NCBI GenBank assembly: GCA_036723975.1
Contig: DAIMGJ010000011.1
Location: 1 to 64,000 of the forward strand
DNA length: 64,000 bases
Origin: JAILEN01 sp036723975
GTDB taxonomy: Bacteria; Bacillota; Clostridia; Lachnospirales; Lachnospiraceae
Direction of reading: 5' to 3'
Below are positions 49,601 to 58,303 of the stretch, in pieces. Under the pieces are notes generated by a model. That model was not told the DNA's origin and did no database searches. It saw only the letters and a list, made by a program, of their open reading frames with translations. The translations under genes were made by a program, and so were the position numbers. Position 1 is the stretch's first letter. Each line of letters begins with the position of its first letter.

Positions 49601-50910
49601 ATTTCGTCGCTTTTCGTATAACATACCAGTCCCAAATCATTGGTATACGTACAAACCCAGAGATTTCCGTTTTCTTCCAAAATGCATCGAATACGGCTGT
49701 CACCGATATATTCCGTAAGGGCATTTTGCACCGGATGATTATCCTCGTCCAAGGCATACATGCCCTTATCTGTTCCCACATATAAAAGTCCGTTATGTTT
49801 GCAGGTAGAGTTTACAACTTCCGGTTCCAATCCCGCTTCCTGTGTCAGGTTTTTGAAATTGCCGGTAACAATTTTCATGACACCCTGACGGGTAGAGGCA
49901 AACCAGAGATTTCCCTGATAATCCGGACACATCATTTCAATGGAGCTGTTCATGGGCAGGGAATCCACTACCTTAAACTCATCATTTTCCAAGTATCCGA
50001 TAACGGAATCCGTATTAATCCAAATTTTTCCACAGGCAGACGTAATCCAATACGCATAAGTGGCCGGTGCAATGGAGATTCTTTTCATGGATGAAAACTG
50101 TTGTCCAAAGGTTCCGTAATACACCATATCCGATTCCGTACCGAAATACATCATTCCCGGCTTCTTTGGATCGGCATAAATCGTGGAAACAATCTCGTTG
50201 CCCAACTGTTCTGCCGTAAAAAACTCTTCCAAAGCTCCATCTTTTAATGTAAATATGGAGCCCTGCTTTGTACTGGCATATACATTTCCATCAACATCCG
50301 ACGTCAAGCGTATAATATACTCGTGGTTGACTCGTGAGTCATTTATCAAATGGAAGTTCAAATCCGTATCCACGAAGCCCACACCGGAGGTAAATCCCAC
50401 ATAAATACGTCCGTTATCATCCTCCGCAAACCCACGTACAGAGGAAGACGGTAATTCGTCCTTATAGGTAAAGCGCTCAAAGGTTCCGTCTCGGTTTAAC
50501 ACCACGATACCGTTATCGTTGGTACCAAACCACATTCGACCATGGCTGTCCTCGAAAATGGTTTTTGCACTGGTAAGTCCGTAAGAAGCGTCCATTCGTT
50601 CAAAAGTCACACCATCGTAGCGCATAACGCCTGCATAGCTTCCCACCCAGATATATCCGTCAGAAGAAGCATATACGTAATTGGCGTCCGATGTCGGCAA
50701 ACCATTGTCTGCATTATATAAAACGGCAGAATATCCCGCATTTTCGATCTGTCCGGATACCGCATATCCGCCGCCGCTTTGTTCATTATTCGCAGTTGAC
50801 TGCACACCGTCAGAATCTGTTACTGCAGCATGAAGCACCAGTCCATTCTGCAAAAACAGAATTGATGCAGCCAGCACCGCACAAAGTTGTTTTCTCCCCA
50901 TTCCAGTCAT
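46666..50910 (-). CDS. Hybrid two-component sensor kinase with extracytoplasmic propeller
   Basis: A 1414-residue protein. After an N-terminal signal/anchor (about 1-30) come two-component-regulator propeller repeats (units such as GYIWVGSYAGVMRYDG and GRMWFGTNDNGIVVLNRDG; about 60-690), a Y_Y_Y-type domain, and one membrane helix (VRVLLVALVAVIVGVIVW). The HisKA domain has the phosphorylated His827 in ANMSHEIRTP, then the ATPase domain with its N and G boxes (LLTNAVKYT, GTGLGLDISRQ). A receiver follows with acceptor Asp1132 (LLDHMMPG), then an HPt domain with His1279 (HALKTSFRIIG). This is a complete phosphorelay in one chain, sensing something outside the cell. Neighbouring HD-GYP genes suggest output through c-di-GMP. 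Confidence 0.93.
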   Translation of the reverse strand: MTGMGRKQLCAVLAASILFLQNGLVLHAAVTDSDGVQSTANNEQSGGGYAVSGQIENAGYSAVLYNADNGLPTSDANYVYASSDGYIWVGSYAGVMRYDGVTFERMDASYGLTSAKTIFEDSHGRMWFGTNDNGIVVLNRDGTFERFTYKDELPSSSVRGFAEDDNGRIYVGFTSGVGFVDTDLNFHLINDSRVNHEYIIRLTSDVDGNVYASTKQGSIFTLKDGALEEFFTAEQLGNEIVSTIYADPKKPGMMYFGTESDMVYYGTFGQQFSSMKRISIAPATYAYWITSACGKIWINTDSVIGYLENDEFKVVDSLPMNSSIEMMCPDYQGNLWFASTRQGVMKIVTGNFKNLTQEAGLEPEVVNSTCKHNGLLYVGTDKGMYALDEDNHPVQNALTEYIGDSRIRCILEENGNLWVCTYTNDLGLVCYTKSDEIVSYTEENGFLCNKTRCASLTQDGRILVGTNLGLAILKNGKVEKTFKEEDGLSNPVLLTVEEGIDGTIYCGSDGDGVYAIVGDKVQHLTRWDNLTSDVILRIKKDPERNVDWIITSNSIEYMKNGKIFVVEHFPYNNNFDVYYDNSGDLWVLSSYGIYCVNAQDVLSGEKFEYRLYNTSNGMADVTTSNSFSYLDEEGNLYVSTRGGVDLVNINNYFNQSGEVKVDLKYIQADETIIYPDEEGNYIIPANVNRIYFYPAVLDYSMTNPLVNMYFEGGEDQGVVEKQSELSSLEYTGFRYGSYTLHIQVLNEATGVVEQDASFKIVKQPEFFELTAVRVLLVALVAVIVGVIVWRVMTGTIVRRQYNEIREAKEEAERANSAKSRFLANMSHEIRTPINTIMGMNEMILREDATDVPKQYFLSIINYALDVHNAAESLLSLINDVLDMSKIESGKMHLVEQNYDTTEMLRGICSMIRGRAAQKDLSFGVDIDETLPRTFYGDVGKIKQIVLNLLTNAVKYTEHGGFTLKVSVEEKNDDIYSIRYSVKDTGIGVKEEDLDKLFNAYERLDEEKNSAIQGTGLGLDISRQFAELMGGNLWCESEYGKGSEFILTLTQKVVDKKPIGEFKEVDDSVAKGPYVPQFIAPDAEVLVVDDNPMNLNVIKGLLKSTKMFLTTASSGEECLEKLRYGDFDIVLLDHMMPGMDGVECCKHIRETHPDLPVYALTANTTQGEEYYIANGFNGFLAKPIDSRLLEKTIMKHLPEEIVSKPDEATGFEELDKIPEALSWVYEVEGIDVEEGIKNSGGIAAFIFSLQIFYETIDGNINVIKKAYEEGDLMLYTVKVHALKTSFRIIGDLEMSKRCEDLEKAGNNEDVAFIKENTSIMVADYRAYKDKLARIMDKPEEVEEEKKEITSEELQDAYDALRELVPSMDYDSVEMILGQLKEYKLPPKDEEVFKELQTMLKLFQWDEMEDLLKQGE

Positions 50911-50926
50911 TGAATTCCTCCAAGTA

Positions 50927-53062
50927 TTACATTCCCTGGTATTTCTTTAGCACCTGTTTCACTTCCGGAAGTGCGTCTAAAAATGCATTCACGCACTTCG
51001 GATCAAATTGTGTTCCTGAGCCCTCTTCCATGATCATTAAGGCTTTTTCCAGCGGAAATGCCGGCTTATACACACGTGGACTCGTCAAGGCATCAAATAC
51101 ATCCGCCACCGCCATAATTCGTGCAGAAAGCGGAATTACCTCACCACGAAGGCCCTCCGGATATCCTTTTCCATCCCATCTTTCATGATGATAAGCCGCC
51201 ATGTTTCTGGCTTCCTTCAAATAGTTTTCACCTTCAACGGTAGCAATCGCCTTTTCAAGGATTTCTTTACCGTAGGTGGTATGCATCTTCATGATTTCAT
51301 ATTCTTCGTCCGTAAGCTTTCCGGGCTTGTTTAATACGGTATCGGAAATATTAATTTTTCCCACATCATGAAGCGGTGCAGACATTACAATATCCGACAT
51401 ATACTTCGGTGTCAGTTTTTCCACGTAATACCCGTTGTTTAACAGACTTTCCGCAATAATCTTTACGTAGGCAGCCGTTTTTTGTACATGGGCCCCCGTA
51501 TCGGAATCACGGTTTTCCACCATGTCCGCCATAGTAACAATCAAACCGTTTTGCATCTTTGCGGTTGCATCCGCGAAATAATTGATATCCCTTAACTGGT
51601 TTGTGGTATCTGCTGCCATTTTGCAAAGGGAATTGTACAGCTGTTCCACTTCATCTCCCGTATAAATATCAATATCCCGAAGTTTCTTTACCTCTTTATC
51701 CATTTCCTCCTGGTTGCCGGAGTGCTTCATAAACCCATCCGCCCAGGCTACCATACTGTTTACCGGTTGAATCAAGTGGCTCTTTGTAAACCAAAGTGCG
51801 AAGGAAATAATCAAAATCAAAAATCCGGAGAAAATCATTGCAACTTTCGTTAAATAACTTATTGCAAATCCGGTTATGCTTGACATGGCAACATCCGCGC
51901 CGACATAGGCAACACATTCCCCATTTTCATCTCGAATCGGTTCATATACCGTAAGTAACCATCCGGTATCCGTAGTTGCTTCCACAGGAGGGATTTCTCC
52001 TCCTTCTAACAGGGTTTCCAAATACGGATAGAAGGGTTCATCAATGGGAGCTACCTCGCCCGGTGCGTACGCCGGCATATCTTCCGTTTCCAAGTCCATA
52101 ATATAATGTCCGCCATCCTGTTGTACGGAAATGATATATAAGTATTTCACATGGGCAGAGTTATCACGAATCTCATAAAGCTTCTCTCTCGTTTCTGCAT
52201 ACCCTTTTGCATTTTCGCCTTTTTTTAAAAATTCCTTGACCTGTTCACCATCTAAGAGCATCGCCGTATAGTGAGCTGTACTTTCCGCACTCAAACGGCA
52301 TTCATTTTTTTCTGCCTGATAATATTGGGATACACCAATCCACCCCATAACAAGGGTAATCAAAACTGCGGCTACAATTAGCATACCTACGGTTTTAATC
52401 AAAATAGAATTCCGTCCGGATTGTACGTGTTTTTTGTTATCGGCAATCTCTTCATTTGACAAAGGTCTCTGTTTCCAGCCGCTGTTCCAAATTCCAATCA
52501 CATATTCTCTCGGGATAAAATACGCAACTGCTCCGACCACAAATGAGCAAATACCCTTGTCCACAAAATTCAAACCGATATTAATCAAAACAGAAGCCAG
52601 AAAATACGGAATATTCGCATTGTTGCTAAAGGATGTGGCAGCATCTACCACATCGTCAAACTGATTGTCTCCCAAAAGGATCCACTGAAATAAAGTTCCA
52701 AGTACTCCGCCAATCAACGCCAAAACGATGACAAAAGAAAATACTTTCCAAATGCTTTTCTTTCTGTCTTTATCACGGGCATACAGACTGGAAACAAGCG
52801 CCATCAGCACACCTATTAACATGTAATACAGGGAATATGGAGCAAAAAATGAGCAAAAGAAATTTGTAAGAACGGCAACCAATATACCGGGAAAGAACCC
52901 GCAAATGCTGCCGGCAGCAATCGTTCCGATTGCATCAAGATAGAGAGGTAATTGCAGTCTGTGCATCAAATACGCCAGCAGTACGTTTACCACAACCCCT
53001 CCCGCTATCGTAATGTTACGATATTTCACGTAACCATTATTTCTGTGGCCAAAAATTCTCAC
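50927..53062 (-). CDS. HD-GYP phosphodiesterase with multi-helix membrane and sensory domains
   Basis: A 711-residue protein that starts with GTG behind GGAGGGAGAG. The N-terminal ~200 residues have about six membrane helices with an ECF S-component-like look (LYLDAIGTIAAGSICGFFPGILVAVLTNFF). A second anchor, an extracytoplasmic Cache-like sensor (about 250-400), another helix and a HAMP-like linker lead to the HD-GYP domain. That has His565-Asp566 (PLHDVGKINISD) and HHERWDGKGYPEGL, all canonical. It should cleave c-di-GMP. It is the first gene of a four- or five-gene signalling operon, 16 bases before the hybrid kinase. Confidence 0.9.
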   Translation of the reverse strand: MRIFGHRNNGYVKYRNITIAGGVVVNVLLAYLMHRLQLPLYLDAIGTIAAGSICGFFPGILVAVLTNFFCSFFAPYSLYYMLIGVLMALVSSLYARDKDRKKSIWKVFSFVIVLALIGGVLGTLFQWILLGDNQFDDVVDAATSFSNNANIPYFLASVLINIGLNFVDKGICSFVVGAVAYFIPREYVIGIWNSGWKQRPLSNEEIADNKKHVQSGRNSILIKTVGMLIVAAVLITLVMGWIGVSQYYQAEKNECRLSAESTAHYTAMLLDGEQVKEFLKKGENAKGYAETREKLYEIRDNSAHVKYLYIISVQQDGGHYIMDLETEDMPAYAPGEVAPIDEPFYPYLETLLEGGEIPPVEATTDTGWLLTVYEPIRDENGECVAYVGADVAMSSITGFAISYLTKVAMIFSGFLILIISFALWFTKSHLIQPVNSMVAWADGFMKHSGNQEEMDKEVKKLRDIDIYTGDEVEQLYNSLCKMAADTTNQLRDINYFADATAKMQNGLIVTMADMVENRDSDTGAHVQKTAAYVKIIAESLLNNGYYVEKLTPKYMSDIVMSAPLHDVGKINISDTVLNKPGKLTDEEYEIMKMHTTYGKEILEKAIATVEGENYLKEARNMAAYHHERWDGKGYPEGLRGEVIPLSARIMAVADVFDALTSPRVYKPAFPLEKALMIMEEGSGTQFDPKCVNAFLDALPEVKQVLKKYQGM

Positions 53063-53096
53063 TTACTCTCCCTCCAAATGAAAACGACCTCTTGTA

Positions 53097-53125
53097 AATA
53101 TATGAAGTGATACAAACCGTGTCAA
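53097..53125 (-). promoter_or_regulatory. Promoter of the HD-GYP/hybrid-kinase operon
   Basis: TTGACA (53120-53125) and TATATT (53097-53102) with a 17-base spacer on the minus strand, 35 bases before the GTG start. No other plausible promoter was seen inside the operon gaps, which are 5 to 24 bases. Confidence 0.82.
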
Positions 53126-53174
53126 AAATACATACAATCACTATTATTATAGGCTTTTACGAACACGGTTTCAA

Positions 53175-53798
53175 CTATTTCGCCTCGCACAAATCCTGTA
53201 ACGGACATATTTCACACTTTGGACTTCTGGCAAAACAGATTTGACGACCGAAGGTAATGATTTGAATGTTATACAAAATCCAATGATCCTTTGGAAGTTT
53301 CTTCATTAAATCGTACTCCACTTTCACCGGATCATCCTCTTTTGTCAGTCCCAAACGCTTGGAAATTCGCTTTACATGGGTATCCACCACAATACTTGGT
53401 ATATGATAAATATTCCCCAGTATTACATTTGCAGTCTTTCGTCCCACTCCGGGAAGTGCTGTCAACTCCTCAATGGTATCCGGAAGACGACCATCGTATT
53501 TTTCCACCAATACCCGTGCACAGGCAATAATATTTTTCGCCTTGTTGTGATAAAACCCGGTAGAACGAATATCTTCTTCCATTTCCTGCAAAGGAGCGTT
53601 CGCAAACGCTTCCAGAGTCGGATACTTCACAAACAAATCCTTTGTCACAATATTTACCCTAGCATCTGTACATTGCGCACTTAAAATAACAGCGATTAAA
53701 AGCTGCCAGGCCGTCTCATGATTTAAATAGCAAATCTTATCGGTTCCATAGACATCATCTAATCGCTTTAATATCTCCAATGTTCTTTTTGTCGCCAT
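53175..53798 (-). CDS. nth: Endonuclease III
   Basis: A 207-residue base-excision repair glycosylase/AP lyase for oxidised pyrimidines. The helix-hairpin-helix LPGVGRKTANV holds catalytic Lys121, with Asp139 in VVDTHVKR. The [4Fe-4S] cluster ligands are Cys188, Cys195, Cys198 and Cys204 in the C-X6-C-X2-C-X5-C spacing. It starts 1 base after the MntP-like gene. Confidence 0.97.
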   Translation of the reverse strand: MATKRTLEILKRLDDVYGTDKICYLNHETAWQLLIAVILSAQCTDARVNIVTKDLFVKYPTLEAFANAPLQEMEEDIRSTGFYHNKAKNIIACARVLVEKYDGRLPDTIEELTALPGVGRKTANVILGNIYHIPSIVVDTHVKRISKRLGLTKEDDPVKVEYDLMKKLPKDHWILYNIQIITFGRQICFARSPKCEICPLQDLCEAK

Positions 53799-53799
53799 A

Positions 53800-54381
53800 C
53801 TACAACACCGCTAAGATTTCCGTAAGAACCACATAGGTTCCCACAACCCAAAGTAACACCGCGCCGGTAGCATAGGCATAAGTCTTTTGCTCAAACCCAT
53901 AATGATAGCCGGTAAAAATTCCGCCAATTACCACTAAAATATAACAAATCACAATGGCAATCAGCATTACATATACATTGGCCCTAATTAATCCGCAGGC
54001 GCAGCCCGCCGCCAAAATATACAAGGACATCACTACTACCAGACGAATGTAGGAATGGATTCCAAACTCCCGGCGTTTTTCCTGAATAAACTCTTTTTGG
54101 ATGGCTTTTATAATTAAGCGAACCCCCAGAAAAAAGAAAATAGCAGAAGAAATGATGCCCGCCGTCAATTCCTCATTGGAAAACACATCATGCTCGTTTA
54201 ATTCGTAGCAAAGAAAATACCCTCCAAAGAAAAAGAGTAAGCTAAGCCCCGTGGTAATGGCACAGGCAATGGCCAAAGATCCCTTTTTAATTTCGGGAGC
54301 CATAGCACCTTCCACCTCCATTGTGGCAAAAGCATCTAAGCTGATTCCGATAATAATCAAAATACTAATCCAAATATTCAT
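53800..54381 (-). CDS. MntP/YebN-like membrane protein, divergent
   Basis: A 193-residue protein with six predicted helices. The first contains ISLDAFATMEVEGA, which resembles the first half-repeat motif of the manganese efflux pump MntP (LDAFAVSI). The second half-repeat Asp is not obvious (LAAGCACGLIRANVYVML), so metal transport is uncertain. It starts 2 bases after a TetR regulator, which may control it, and precedes nth. Confidence 0.65.
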   Translation of the reverse strand: MNIWISILIIIGISLDAFATMEVEGAMAPEIKKGSLAIACAITTGLSLLFFFGGYFLCYELNEHDVFSNEELTAGIISSAIFFFLGVRLIIKAIQKEFIQEKRREFGIHSYIRLVVVMSLYILAAGCACGLIRANVYVMLIAIVICYILVVIGGIFTGYHYGFEQKTYAYATGAVLLWVVGTYVVLTEILAVL

Positions 54382-54383
54382 CC

Positions 54384-54956
54384 CTACTCCTCTATCATTT
54401 CAATCATATCCACGATGGAATGTACCATCAAAAACACAAATACATTTACCACATCCTCGATGGGAACCTGCATCCCGTCCTCTACCCACTCAATCACGGC
54501 ATAGCAGACGGTATTGGCAAAAAAATCAGCGGTTCGTTTGGAGGTAAGCCAAGGATATACAATCTTTTGCTGAATTTTTTCCGCATCCAAACGACAGAGT
54601 ATCAAATCCGTTACTTTCTGTACCAGAATCTCTTTAAAGGAATTCTGTCCTTCCAGCTTTACAGCCTTTACATAGAACTCTTTTTCCTTTTCCATTTTCT
54701 TTAATGCTTCCGTTACCGCTTCCTTTAACTGTCCACGGTCAAGTTGTGGCTCCATGGGTGCAATTAATTCCTTTTCCACAATCCATTCCAAAAGCTCATA
54801 CTTATCCTGAAAATGATTATAAAAAGTAGGCCGGATGACACCGGCCTTATCCGTTATTTCTTTAATCGTTATTTTTTCAATAGCCTTTGTCGTTGCAAGT
54901 TCCTTAAAACTTTCAGAGAGCAAGGTGTCAATTGCATTTTTGCTTTGTACAGACAT
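54384..54956 (-). CDS. TetR/AcrR family regulator
   Basis: A 190-residue regulator. The N-terminal helix-turn-helix (TIKEITDKAGVIRPTFYNHFQDKYELLEWI) fits TetR. The C-terminal ligand domain ends in a hydrophobic, acidic helix (VFVFLMVHSIVDMIEMIEE). The gene overlaps no other but is packed between an HD-GYP gene (8 bases) and an MntP-like gene (2 bases). Local control of the membrane protein is likely; the ligand is unknown. Confidence 0.88.
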   Translation of the reverse strand: MSVQSKNAIDTLLSESFKELATTKAIEKITIKEITDKAGVIRPTFYNHFQDKYELLEWIVEKELIAPMEPQLDRGQLKEAVTEALKKMEKEKEFYVKAVKLEGQNSFKEILVQKVTDLILCRLDAEKIQQKIVYPWLTSKRTADFFANTVCYAVIEWVEDGMQVPIEDVVNVFVFLMVHSIVDMIEMIEE

Positions 54957-54964
54957 TTTTTCTC

Positions 54965-56011
54965 CTAAACCATCAGTTTCACTATCGTAAGATTCCAGGC
55001 ATTCCGATCGGAAGTCAAATCAATGATTCTTCCTGATTGAATCAATTTTACCGTAGGGCGAAGAGAGTAGCCCTTGTGGTTTTCCACAACGAGGGCATAT
55101 TCCCCGTTGGAAAGTTCCACTTCACATCCCACCGGATAAACACAGAGCTCCCAAACCATGGTCTTTACCACCTCAGGATCAAACTCCATACCGCTTCTTC
55201 CCATAATATATTCCATAACCTCCGAAGGAAGATAGGGGTCATGATAAGCGCGCTTTGAAGTCATGGCATCATATACATCCGCTGCCTTTATAATACGGGA
55301 AATAATGCCGGTCTCTTTTCCGGTTTTGCGGCAGGGATATCCACCGCCGTCATACCACTCATGATGCTCGTAGATACCCATTAAAACCTCGTGAGGAAGA
55401 TCATAGTGTTCCATCAAAAACTCGTAACCTTCTCTTGGGTGATCCATCATACGGACACGCTCTTCCTCCGTCAGTCTGCGGGGTGCGTTTAAAATACTCT
55501 CGTCGATAAAAACCTTTCCGATATCATGCAAAAAACCTGCGGTTACAGCATTGCGAAGCTGTTCCTCCGACAAGCCGAGTTTCACGCCAATAACGCCGGT
55601 AAGAATCCCGACATTTACAGAATGGAAATATGTGTAGTTGTCGTAGGTACGAACTTCCATCATGTTATAAACAACATCTCGATTACTTAAGACATTATCC
55701 ACAACTCTGGAAACATTTTCTAAAATCTCATCCCTTTTTCCGGGGGCATCCCCGGTAAGATCTCCAAACATTTTGGAGATCAACTGTAAAGAAGCCCTTT
55801 TCACCTCCGGTTCAATGACCTCTTTAATCTCTACATCCTTTGAAATATCATCATCGATATAGATTCCCTCAACTTCCAGAAAACTGATATAGGAAATATT
55901 TTCTTTTGTAAGTTTGGTATGCCTTTTTAAAAGCATTTGACCATTTATATCCTGAAGTTCCTGCCCTAAGAGCATGCCCTCCTTCAGTTGGTTTACGGGA
56001 AGATATCTCAT
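54965..56011 (-). CDS. Soluble HD-GYP domain protein
   Basis: A 348-residue protein. The N-terminal ~100 residues form the DUF3391-like module often found before HD-GYP (VNQLKEGMLLGQELQDINGQMLLKRHTKLT). The HD-GYP domain has His162-Asp163 (GFLHDIGKVFID) and HHEWYDGGGYPCRK. The final ~50 residues make a small beta domain (GCEVELSNGEYALVVENHKGYSLRP). It should degrade c-di-GMP in the cytoplasm. This is the third HD-GYP in about 13 kb; no GGDEF cyclase is present in the window. Confidence 0.9.
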   Translation of the reverse strand: MRYLPVNQLKEGMLLGQELQDINGQMLLKRHTKLTKENISYISFLEVEGIYIDDDISKDVEIKEVIEPEVKRASLQLISKMFGDLTGDAPGKRDEILENVSRVVDNVLSNRDVVYNMMEVRTYDNYTYFHSVNVGILTGVIGVKLGLSEEQLRNAVTAGFLHDIGKVFIDESILNAPRRLTEEERVRMMDHPREGYEFLMEHYDLPHEVLMGIYEHHEWYDGGGYPCRKTGKETGIISRIIKAADVYDAMTSKRAYHDPYLPSEVMEYIMGRSGMEFDPEVVKTMVWELCVYPVGCEVELSNGEYALVVENHKGYSLRPTVKLIQSGRIIDLTSDRNAWNLTIVKLMV

Positions 56012-56021
56012 TTAACTCATC

Positions 56022-56252
56022 CTATTCGTTTAATTCCACATCCACATAATAACCTTTTTCGGTTTTTTCAATACTTACAACCTTGCCTTCTGTGGATACG
56101 ATTCGCTCTTGAGTCGAATAATTGGCAGACATGGCATAGGCATGTCCAAGCATATAATAGTAAGAATTCGGCAAGCTGTATTCTTTTACTGTCAGCACAT
56201 CGCCCACTTCCAACAGGCCGGTGCGTTCCATTTTAAATCGTTCTGTTCTCAT
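56022..56252 (-). CDS. Small basic/acidic protein of unknown function
   Basis: A protein of 76 residues, or 69 if it starts at the second ATG (56231), with a beta-rich pattern (TGLLEVGDVLTVKEY ... EGKVVSIEKTEKGYYVDVEL). No ribosome site is clear for either start. The leader holds a short repeat, GAGACAT twice. It lies 15 bases after the DUF308 gene and 10 bases before the HD-GYP gene. No family is recognised. Confidence 0.6.
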   Translation of the reverse strand: MRTERFKMERTGLLEVGDVLTVKEYSLPNSYYYMLGHAYAMSANYSTQERIVSTEGKVVSIEKTEKGYYVDVELNE

Positions 56253-56267
56253 GTCTCATGTCTCAGT

Positions 56268-56858
56268 TTAAAAGAAATCATCTACGTCTTCTTCTTTGGT
56301 AACAACAGAATCCACCACACGCTCTGCAACGTTTACGTGGCGAACCATAACCATGGAAGAAATACCGTCATAGATTAAAAACAGCCCCAACAAACGCATA
56401 GCCACTTTAATAATGGCAAATGCCATACAGATACAGATAATTCCGAAGACAATGGTAAGTGCGCTTCCGGCAATCATCCATCCCCATTTTGAGGCATCCA
56501 CATGCTTTGCGGTAATAGCCAAAGACAATTCCTGCACTCCGCTTGCAACCAAAACCACGCCGATTACAATAGGGATAATAGAAGCGGCTTTGGAAGGGTT
56601 GATTAAAATCCATACACCCAATATCAACACAATAAATCCAACAAGTAAACCTGTGTATCTTTTGTCTTCGCTAATCAGTTTACTGATAACCTGTACCGCT
56701 CCGATAACGATAAGCAACACGCCAACCGCAACGGCAATCAAATTGGTAACCTGCGCAGGCCAAATTAAGAAAATCACACCCAAAATCACGCATACAACAG
56801 CAGAAAGTGTAACATGCAATCGAATTGCTTTTAATTTTTCGATGAAATTATCAAACAT
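56268..56858 (-). CDS. DUF308 (HdeD-like) membrane protein
   Basis: A 196-residue protein with six short hydrophobic helices in pairs (VVCVILGVIFLIWPAQVTNLIAVAVGVLLIVIGAVQVI; GLLVGFIVLILGVWILINPSKAAS; IIPIVIGVVLVASGVQEL), the DUF308 pattern of acid-stress HdeD relatives. The C-terminal tail is acidic (KEEDVDDFF). The function is unknown. It is the first gene of a small cluster with an unknown small protein and an HD-GYP. Confidence 0.82.
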   Translation of the reverse strand: MFDNFIEKLKAIRLHVTLSAVVCVILGVIFLIWPAQVTNLIAVAVGVLLIVIGAVQVISKLISEDKRYTGLLVGFIVLILGVWILINPSKAASIIPIVIGVVLVASGVQELSLAITAKHVDASKWGWMIAGSALTIVFGIICICMAFAIIKVAMRLLGLFLIYDGISSMVMVRHVNVAERVVDSVVTKEEDVDDFF

Positions 56859-56929
56859 AACCCTTCTCCTTACTATTGATGTTATACACAGTTGTACAAA
56901 CTAAATAATAAAACAAAATTCCATTTTTT

Positions 56930-58303
56930 TCAATGATTCCAAGGGAATCGGAAGCACCGGATATTCGTCCACATTTGAGAAATACGTTTGTTGGCATCTC
57001 CGTTATAATAGCTCATCACGGCGCAACGCCTAATAACATCCTCTGTAGGATACTGCGCCAAAAGCTGTCGATGCAGTTGTTCCTTTGGAACCGTAATAAC
57101 AGCATCCTTTCCAAAGAAATAAGACAAATCGTAATTCACTCCGTTCTCATCCTCATAACAATACTTTACGTATTCCAAAATATCTTCGTTTTCTCCGCCG
57201 GAAATGGCTGATGTATAACCGATGTAGTTCATATTTCGGATCACATTGTCCGGGCGGGAAATAAAGTTAATGAACGCCTCCGCAGCATGCTGTTTTTTAG
57301 CATTTCCCTGAATACCGTCCTTTAACATGCAAAAGCCGTCAAACCAAAGATTGGAAGCTTCTTCCGGTATAAAAAAGTCCAGTTCGTAGTCATCCTCCTC
57401 TGCCTGGTCCATGGTATATACCGCATCTCCGGACCACTGCATGTTAGCAACCACCTTACCGCTGACCATATCCGCTTTTCCACTGTCAGTCTCCAAGGAA
57501 TACGAGTTTTGTCTCATAGAAGAAAGAATCTCTTCCACTTGATTTACCGTATCCGCATCCGTTGCATTTAATCTCTCGCTTAAGCGATCGGCATAGTTTT
57601 TATCATTCAAAAAGTCTTCACTTAAAAAGTCTTTCTCATTTAAAATGCAAAGTGCCACAATGTAGGAATCGCGAATGGAATCCTTCATTGTTACCTGTTT
57701 GTAATACTTTGGATTCAAAAGAAGGCTCCAGTGCTTTAGGTCCTCTTCTTCCACTTTATCCGGATTATAAACGATTCCCATGCTTCCCCACATGTAGCCT
57801 GCGCCATAATCCATCATGCATTTACCATCAATGGAAAGGTTCTCGAATACTCCTTGGATATAGGGAGACAACCCTTTTGCATAATAATTGTTTTCATCGG
57901 AAGTATCAAAAAACTCATCGGAAAATGCTACCAGTTTATCCTCGCTAAGCATTTTCAGTATCATATATTCCGACGGGCAAACCAAATCAAACCGACTTCC
58001 GAGAGTCAACTGATTGTATAAGTCCTCATTGGTTCCATAGGTGGAATACTCTACACGAACCTTTTGACCATAAGTCTCATAGTACCAATCTTCAAAATCT
58101 TCCACCATGGAGTTTTCCGCAAATACGGTTACTCCGTTATCCAGCTCAACCGCCTCGTCCCAATCACCTTCGTCAATGTATTCTTCGCAATTTGCCACCC
58201 GAAGAACCAGCTCATCGGATTCTTTTTCTTTGCATCCGCCAAGGAGGAAAACATTGCCGGTCACAGCGATTAAAAGACATAATAATCGAAATTTATTTCT
58301 CAT
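56930..58303 (-). CDS. potD: Spermidine/putrescine ABC transporter, substrate-binding lipoprotein
   Basis: A 457-residue PotD-like protein. The lipobox LGGC is at about residue 24. The fold shows VRVEYSTYGTNEDLYNQL, SEYMILKML and AEAFINFISRPDNV, as in polyamine-binding proteins. It is anchored outside the membrane and delivers polyamine to PotBC. It overlaps potC by 11 bases. It is about 100 residues longer than the E. coli protein; the extra length is spread over insertions. Confidence 0.93.
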   Translation of the reverse strand: MRNKFRLLCLLIAVTGNVFLLGGCKEKESDELVLRVANCEEYIDEGDWDEAVELDNGVTVFAENSMVEDFEDWYYETYGQKVRVEYSTYGTNEDLYNQLTLGSRFDLVCPSEYMILKMLSEDKLVAFSDEFFDTSDENNYYAKGLSPYIQGVFENLSIDGKCMMDYGAGYMWGSMGIVYNPDKVEEEDLKHWSLLLNPKYYKQVTMKDSIRDSYIVALCILNEKDFLSEDFLNDKNYADRLSERLNATDADTVNQVEEILSSMRQNSYSLETDSGKADMVSGKVVANMQWSGDAVYTMDQAEEDDYELDFFIPEEASNLWFDGFCMLKDGIQGNAKKQHAAEAFINFISRPDNVIRNMNYIGYTSAISGGENEDILEYVKYCYEDENGVNYDLSYFFGKDAVITVPKEQLHRQLLAQYPTEDVIRRCAVMSYYNGDANKRISQMWTNIRCFRFPWNH

